From Actinomycetota bacterium (GTDB lineage: Bacteria; Actinomycetota; Acidimicrobiia; Acidimicrobiales; AC-14), in contig JAIVIH010000099.1 in NCBI GenBank assembly GCA_020200615.1, positions 1 to 9,573 of the forward strand: 9,573 nt of DNA, in the 5' to 3' direction. Both the position numbers and the translations under genes were made by a program. Under the pieces are notes generated by a model. The model had not been told where the DNA came from. It did not search any database and was given only the letters and a program-made list of their open reading frames with translations. Below, piece by piece: positions 6,236 to 9,573 of the stretch; the first letter of the stretch is position 1; each line of letters opens with the position of its first letter.

Positions 6236-9130
6236 GCGGGAGGGGTCGTCCTCGGCGGAAGCGAAGCGGGCCAGGGCCCGGCCCGCGGGAGCGTCGGCCG
6301 CCGGCTCCAGGAAGACGGGCTCCCCGCCTTCGTCGCGCAGGGCGAGCACGGCCATGAGCGGGCCCACCTCCACCAGGACCAGGGCGGTGACGACGACACC
6401 CGAGTCGTTCAGGACGAACCCGAGCACGCCGGCGGCGATGGCCGCCACCACCCCGACCCTGAGGGGCGACCCGGCGGGCAGGAGCTGGGCCCACCGGCGC
6501 CGCACCACCAGCACGTAGATCAGGAACCCGGCGATCACGGGCACGGCCCATGACCACGGCGTGCTCCGTAGGAGCCGGAGGTTGGCGTCGGCCTTGCGGG
6601 CGACGGTGGTGCGCAGCTCCTCTCCCCCGTCCCGCCACGTGTCGGCGGCCAGCCGGCCCAGGTGGGTCCTGGCCTCGGGGGGCCGCAACAGGTCGACGCC
6701 GGTGGCGACGGCCAGGACTGCGGCGGTGACGGCCAGCGCCCCCAGTACCAGCCGGGCCCCGTCGACGATGACCACCAGAGCCAGAAAGGCCGCCGCCGCG
6801 GCCAGCGCCTCCCGGGGCCGGGGGGCATGGTGGAGGTGGATCGCCACCCCGAGGAGGCTGCAGGCGGCCAGCACGGCGAAGGTCGTGTTGCCGAGGCCGA
6901 AGAAGCGGCCTGCGCTCTGGGGCGAGTAGCCGAGGATCCCGCCCACCTGGAGGCGGCCACCGGTGGCCACGTCGAGGATCAGGAGCCACGCCGTCGCCCC
7001 GTAGATCCAGGCCAGGGGGCTGAGGGGCGAGCGGTGGGCGCGCCGGGCCAGGGCCACGATGGCGGTGCCGGCCGCGATCAGGAATACGCCTCCCCAAGCG
7101 CCGGCCCGGGGGGCGAAGGGCGCCAGGCCGCGAAACAGGAGGGTGGCCAGGGGGAAGGCGGCCACGGCCAGGGCCACGTCCCGGAGGGCGGTCCTCCCGC
7201 GGGGGCTCAGCCGGGCCCGGCGCAGAACGAAGGCGACGGCGGCGTAGGCCAGAGCCTGGAAGGCGATGAAGGCCAGAGCCACGCCCAGGTAGATCCGCTC
7301 CCGGTAGGCGATGTCGTGGTCGAGTCGCGCCAGGCGGCCGGGGTCGGGCGTGCCGGGATGGAACCGCAGGGTGTGGCCGATCATGTCGCCCGGCACCTGC
7401 GCGCCGAGGGCCTGGAGGATGGTGGGCGCCAGGTCGGTGATGGTGACCAGGCCGAGGCGCCGGGTGGACGGCGAGTGGAGGTGCCCCTTCACGACTCCCG
7501 TCCCGGCGGCGACGACGGGAGTGAGGCGCCACTCGTCCTCCGGAGGCACCGGAGAGACGACGAGGACGAGGGTTCCCGGAGGGGCCTCGGCCACGAGCCG
7601 GCCGAGCAGGGCGTCGGTCTGGGCCAGAGCCTCGGACCGGAGCCGGGCGGCGAAGGCGGCAGGAGCGATGACGGCCAGGTCGCGGGCCCGGTCCAGGTCG
7701 CCGGGATCGACCAGGACCACGTCGGCCGCAGCCAGGGCTTCGCGGGTCCGGGCTGCGACCCGGTCGGGATCGGCCCGTCGCCCGAAGGCGGCCCGGCGGT
7801 CGAACATGAGCAGGTCGGCGGGATCGACCGATCCGGCGTCGATCCGGCCGCCGGAGTCCATGAGGGCGACCGCCGCCGGTCGCTCGGTGGCGGGGACGCT
7901 CTCGAGGCCGACCAGGCCGGTGGCAGTGTCGGCGTTGCCCACCACGCCGGTACGCAGGCCGGCGGCGTGGAGGGCGTCGCCCAGGGCTCCGGGACGGGAG
8001 GCAACGTGGCGACCGGCCTGCTGGCGGACAGCCGCCGCTCCTGGCACCCGCACCCCCCCGGTGCCGTCGGACGTGGCGCCACCGGTGGCTTCCTCCGCCG
8101 CCTCCCCGGCTCGGACTCTGGTTCCCGCTCCCAGGGTGGCGTAGGCCTCGACCGGGTTGGGATCCGACGACAGGGTGCGTACGGTCATGGCCCCGAGGGC
8201 GCCGTCGTCGATCAGGCGGTCGAGGTTGGCCAGCCGGCCCGTCCCCACCTCGTCCCAGCGAAGGCCGGGCATCCCCACGACGAGCACGCGGGAGGCACGC
8301 TGGGTGGCGGGAACGCTGGGCGCCTCCCACCGACCGCCCGACCATAGGGCGGCGGCCACGGCGACGAGAAGGGAGACGGCCACCAGGCGCAACCGGGTGG
8401 GCCGGGAGGTGAGGCGGGGCCACAGGGCGCGCACCACGTCGGCTCCCTGCCGGGCCCGGTGGGCGAACCCGGCCACGGTCCGGCCCGTGTGGCGATGGTC
8501 CATGGCCACGGGGACCTCGAGCAGTCGGGCGCCGGCCCGGCGGGCGTCGATGGTGAGCGCCGTCTCCAGGCCGAATCGTGGAGCCAACGCGAGGGAGCGC
8601 AGGAGCTCACCCCGGACGGCGCGCTGGCCCGAGAGGGGGGCGGAGACGGTCTGGCCCGTGGCCCGGCGGATCCCGGCGCCGGCCAGGTCCCGGACCACGC
8701 CGAATCCACCTCGCCCTCCCGCCGAGGGCAGCACGCCCACCGTCATGTCCGCCTCACCCGCCATGACCTGCTCCAACAGGGGCGACGCGGCGCTGGCGGT
8801 ACCGCCCACGTCGGCGTCGATCAGGAGGTAGACGCCGGCGTGGGGGGCCAGGGCCACTCCGGCGGCCACCGCTCCGCCCTTGCCGCGGTTGGCGGGCAGG
8901 CTAAACACCCACGCTCCGGCGGCGCGGGCCCGATCGGCGGTGCCGTCGGTCGAGCCGTCGTCGACCACCAAGACCTCGTCGACGCCTGGGAGCGCGGTGA
9001 GGGCGGCGACCGTCTCGCCGATGGTGCTCTCCGCATCCTTGGCCGCCACGATGGCAACCACCGGGTCCGTGGTTGCGGCGCTCGGAGGACCGCTCCGGCC
9101 CTGCTCGTCGGGTGGAGTCTCCGTCGTCAC
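6233..9130 (-). CDS. Fusion: GT2 glycosyltransferase, alkaline-phosphatase-like domain, multi-pass membrane domain
   Basis: This encodes 965 residues. Residues ~23-240 form a GT-A family 2 glycosyltransferase of dolichol-phosphate-mannose-synthase type: VDDGSTDGT (56-64), NRGKGGA (81-87), the DAD metal site (105-107), LSGQRAV (166-172) and RFGLETAL (185-192). A membrane helix lies at ~247-262. Residues ~280-590 resemble the alkaline-phosphatase/sulfatase fold: VLVVGMPGLRWDEV, then NPVEAYATLGAGTR (325-338), VLVVSPVPPEDEW, and TDLAPTILQALG (565-576). The usual first Asp and the SDHG metal motif are replaced (GMPG, SPVP). From ~612 on there are about nine or ten membrane helices, with conserved-looking GYSPQSAGRFFGLGN (734-748) and NDSGVVVTAL (908-917). 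The GT2 part probably faces the cytoplasm and uses a polyprenyl-phosphate acceptor; the phosphatase-like part would lie outside. GTG 9130 lacks a clear ribosome binding site, so an internal GTG near residue 24 remains possible. Only about 8 of the first 60 codons end in A or T. Confidence 0.85.
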   Translation of the reverse strand: MTTETPPDEQGRSGPPSAATTDPVVAIVAAKDAESTIGETVAALTALPGVDEVLVVDDGSTDGTADRARAAGAWVFSLPANRGKGGAVAAGVALAPHAGVYLLIDADVGGTASAASPLLEQVMAGEADMTVGVLPSAGGRGGFGVVRDLAGAGIRRATGQTVSAPLSGQRAVRGELLRSLALAPRFGLETALTIDARRAGARLLEVPVAMDHRHTGRTVAGFAHRARQGADVVRALWPRLTSRPTRLRLVAVSLLVAVAAALWSGGRWEAPSVPATQRASRVLVVGMPGLRWDEVGTGRLANLDRLIDDGALGAMTVRTLSSDPNPVEAYATLGAGTRVRAGEAAEEATGGATSDGTGGVRVPGAAAVRQQAGRHVASRPGALGDALHAAGLRTGVVGNADTATGLVGLESVPATERPAAVALMDSGGRIDAGSVDPADLLMFDRRAAFGRRADPDRVAARTREALAAADVVLVDPGDLDRARDLAVIAPAAFAARLRSEALAQTDALLGRLVAEAPPGTLVLVVSPVPPEDEWRLTPVVAAGTGVVKGHLHSPSTRRLGLVTITDLAPTILQALGAQVPGDMIGHTLRFHPGTPDPGRLARLDHDIAYRERIYLGVALAFIAFQALAYAAVAFVLRRARLSPRGRTALRDVALAVAAFPLATLLFRGLAPFAPRAGAWGGVFLIAAGTAIVALARRAHRSPLSPLAWIYGATAWLLILDVATGGRLQVGGILGYSPQSAGRFFGLGNTTFAVLAACSLLGVAIHLHHAPRPREALAAAAAFLALVVIVDGARLVLGALAVTAAVLAVATGVDLLRPPEARTHLGRLAADTWRDGGEELRTTVARKADANLRLLRSTPWSWAVPVIAGFLIYVLVVRRRWAQLLPAGSPLRVGVVAAIAAGVLGFVLNDSGVVVTALVLVEVGPLMAVLALRDEGGEPVFLEPAADAPAGRALARFASAEDDPSR

Positions 9131-9136
9131 GCCGTC

Positions 9137-9179
9137 AGTGCACCACGCCGGGACCGTTCGCGCCTCGAACTGAGTGCAC
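9137..9179. repeat. Two AGTGCAC direct repeats upstream of the glycosyltransferase operon
   Basis: AGTGCAC occurs at 9137-9143 and 9173-9179, 36 bases apart start to start, each containing the palindromic core GTGCAC. They lie just upstream of GTG 9130 on the minus strand, where an operator for the two-gene operon would be expected. A TAGACT (minus strand, 9188-9193) could be a -10 element. With only two short copies, chance is possible. Confidence 0.3.
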
Positions 9180-9240
9180 GACTCCGAAGTCTAGGCCCCT
9201 GCCGTCGCCGCAGACGCTGACGCGGAGTCCGGATGTCGGA

Positions 9241-9319
9241 GCCTGTTGGAGCCTGTTGGACCGTCCGGTTGGACCACTGTGTTGGAACTGGCTGTTGGAC
9301 AAGCCCGTTGGACCGCATG
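9241..9319 (+). repeat. GTTGGA repeat array with 13-base period
   Basis: GTTGGA occurs six times on the plus strand, at 9245, 9255, 9268, 9281, 9294 and 9307. The first step is 10 bases, from a perfect tandem GCCTGTTGGA at 9241-9260; the next four steps are exactly 13 bases. Four copies continue as GTTGGAC or GTTGGACC, while the other 6-7 bases of each unit vary. The constant spacing with variable filler looks like iterated binding sites rather than simple slippage. A period of 13 is not a multiple of three, so it is not a coding repeat. Confidence 0.75.
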
Positions 9320-9430
9320 GGAGCGGCTCAGGTGGGCCGCGGGGCGCCAGGTTCAGGTCCGGCGCTCAATGAGGAGCGGCCCACGGAAGGCCACTCCCGG
9401 CGGCGGGCGAGCCGGCGAGCGGGCGCCACG

Positions 9431-9490
9431 GGGTCCGAACGGTTGCCCGGGATCTAGGCCGACAAGGTAGAGATAGACGCGTTCGGACCC
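9431..9490. repeat. 11-bp perfect inverted repeat with 38-base spacer
   Basis: GGGTCCGAACG (9431-9441) and CGTTCGGACCC (9480-9490) are exact reverse complements separated by 38 bases. No T-run follows on either strand, so a simple terminator is unlikely. The enclosed segment includes the palindrome CCCGGG but no tRNA arms or other RNA family that I recognise. It could be a structured RNA, a dyad operator or a recombination site. Confidence 0.5.
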
Positions 9491-9573
9491 ACTCGTCAGA
9501 GCGGTACCGAGGAGCGCACGGCCCGAGTTCGGCTTTTCGCCCGCGACCGGGGCGGCTGCACGCGGGTGAGGGG

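Larger units (their letters stand above)
9131..9573. other. Right-end region without a convincing gene
   Basis: I see no frame here with coding character in this 443-base stretch. A minus-strand frame open from the right edge to a TGA at 9353-9355 (about 73 codons) has roughly the third-position GC of background DNA and no recognisable motif. The region holds the upstream side of the glycosyltransferase operon, paired AGTGCAC sites, a periodic GTTGGA array and a long-spaced inverted repeat, so it looks regulatory or structural. Confidence 0.5.

Noticed and set aside
6662..8347. Plus-strand 561-codon frame opposite the fusion gene
   Set aside because: Gly/Gln/Asp-rich antisense sequence without motifs. 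The minus strand carries clear glycosyltransferase and membrane-domain signatures.
6234..8423. N-terminal 730 codons of the long frame ending at 5358
   Set aside because: They are Pro/Arg/Gly-rich and overlap the fusion gene in another frame. Real homology in this frame begins only at ATG 6233.
9431..9490. Possible tRNA suggested by the GTTCGGACCC arm
   Set aside because: The arms are 11 bp around 38 bases, with no acceptor, D or anticodon stems that fit the cloverleaf.
9353..9573. Minus-strand frame open to the right edge (about 73 codons)
   Set aside because: Third-position GC is near background (about 19 of 71 codons end in A/T), no motif is recognised, and the frame spans the 11-bp inverted repeat. 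I could not support a gene, though the C-terminus of one beyond the edge cannot be excluded.
1..9573. CRISPR array, transposase or integrase
   Set aside because: No regularly spaced long repeats, no DDE or recombinase motifs and no terminal inverted repeats with target duplications were seen.

Overview
The window is very GC-rich DNA. Its codon use, GTG/TTG starts and gene families (zinc-ribbon polytopic proteins, a TrkA-C-like membrane protein, a glycosyltransferase fused to a membrane domain, and a DPM-like plus MraY/WecA-like pair) suggest a high-GC actinobacterium, possibly of the Acidimicrobiia type. The lineage is inference; no rRNA or other marker gene is present.

Layout from left to right. 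(1) Bases 1-1177, minus strand: the N-terminal 392 residues of a zinc-ribbon polytopic membrane protein that runs off the left edge. (2) A short divergent intergenic region with a GC hairpin. (3) Two plus-strand genes, a YihX-like HAD hydrolase (1397-2035) and a four-helix membrane protein (2085-2645). Their third codon positions are less GC-rich than those of the flanking genes, so they look like a separately acquired pair. (4) A decayed stretch, about 2660-3930: a C-terminal fragment of a beta-propeller-like protein (minus), a PPOX-family flavin split-barrel gene with an internal frameshifting deletion (plus), and a TrkA-C-type membrane protein whose soluble domain looks shortened (minus). 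(5) A minus-strand lipoprotein gene (4039-5256) made of two tandem copies of a ~183-residue module, followed by a strong terminator hairpin. (6) A minus-strand two-gene operon joined by a TGATG overlap: a 965-residue fusion (GT2 glycosyltransferase, alkaline-phosphatase-like domain, multi-pass membrane domain) and a MraY/WecA-like phosphosugar transferase. (7) A ~440-base right end without a convincing gene. It holds a 13-base-periodic GTTGGA repeat array and an 11-bp inverted repeat.

Taken together, the right half encodes a likely cell-envelope module. The MraY/WecA-like protein would make a polyprenyl-phosphosugar. The GT2 part of the fusion would make or extend a polyprenyl-linked sugar, and the phosphatase-like/membrane part may recognise or move a lipid-linked substrate. 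The adjacent lipoprotein would be exported to the outer face of the membrane. The left half is accessory sequence with signs of gene decay and acquisition. The most unusual items are the triple-domain fusion with a phosphatase-like domain lacking its usual metal ligands, the cluster of internally deleted genes, and the periodic GTTGGA array.
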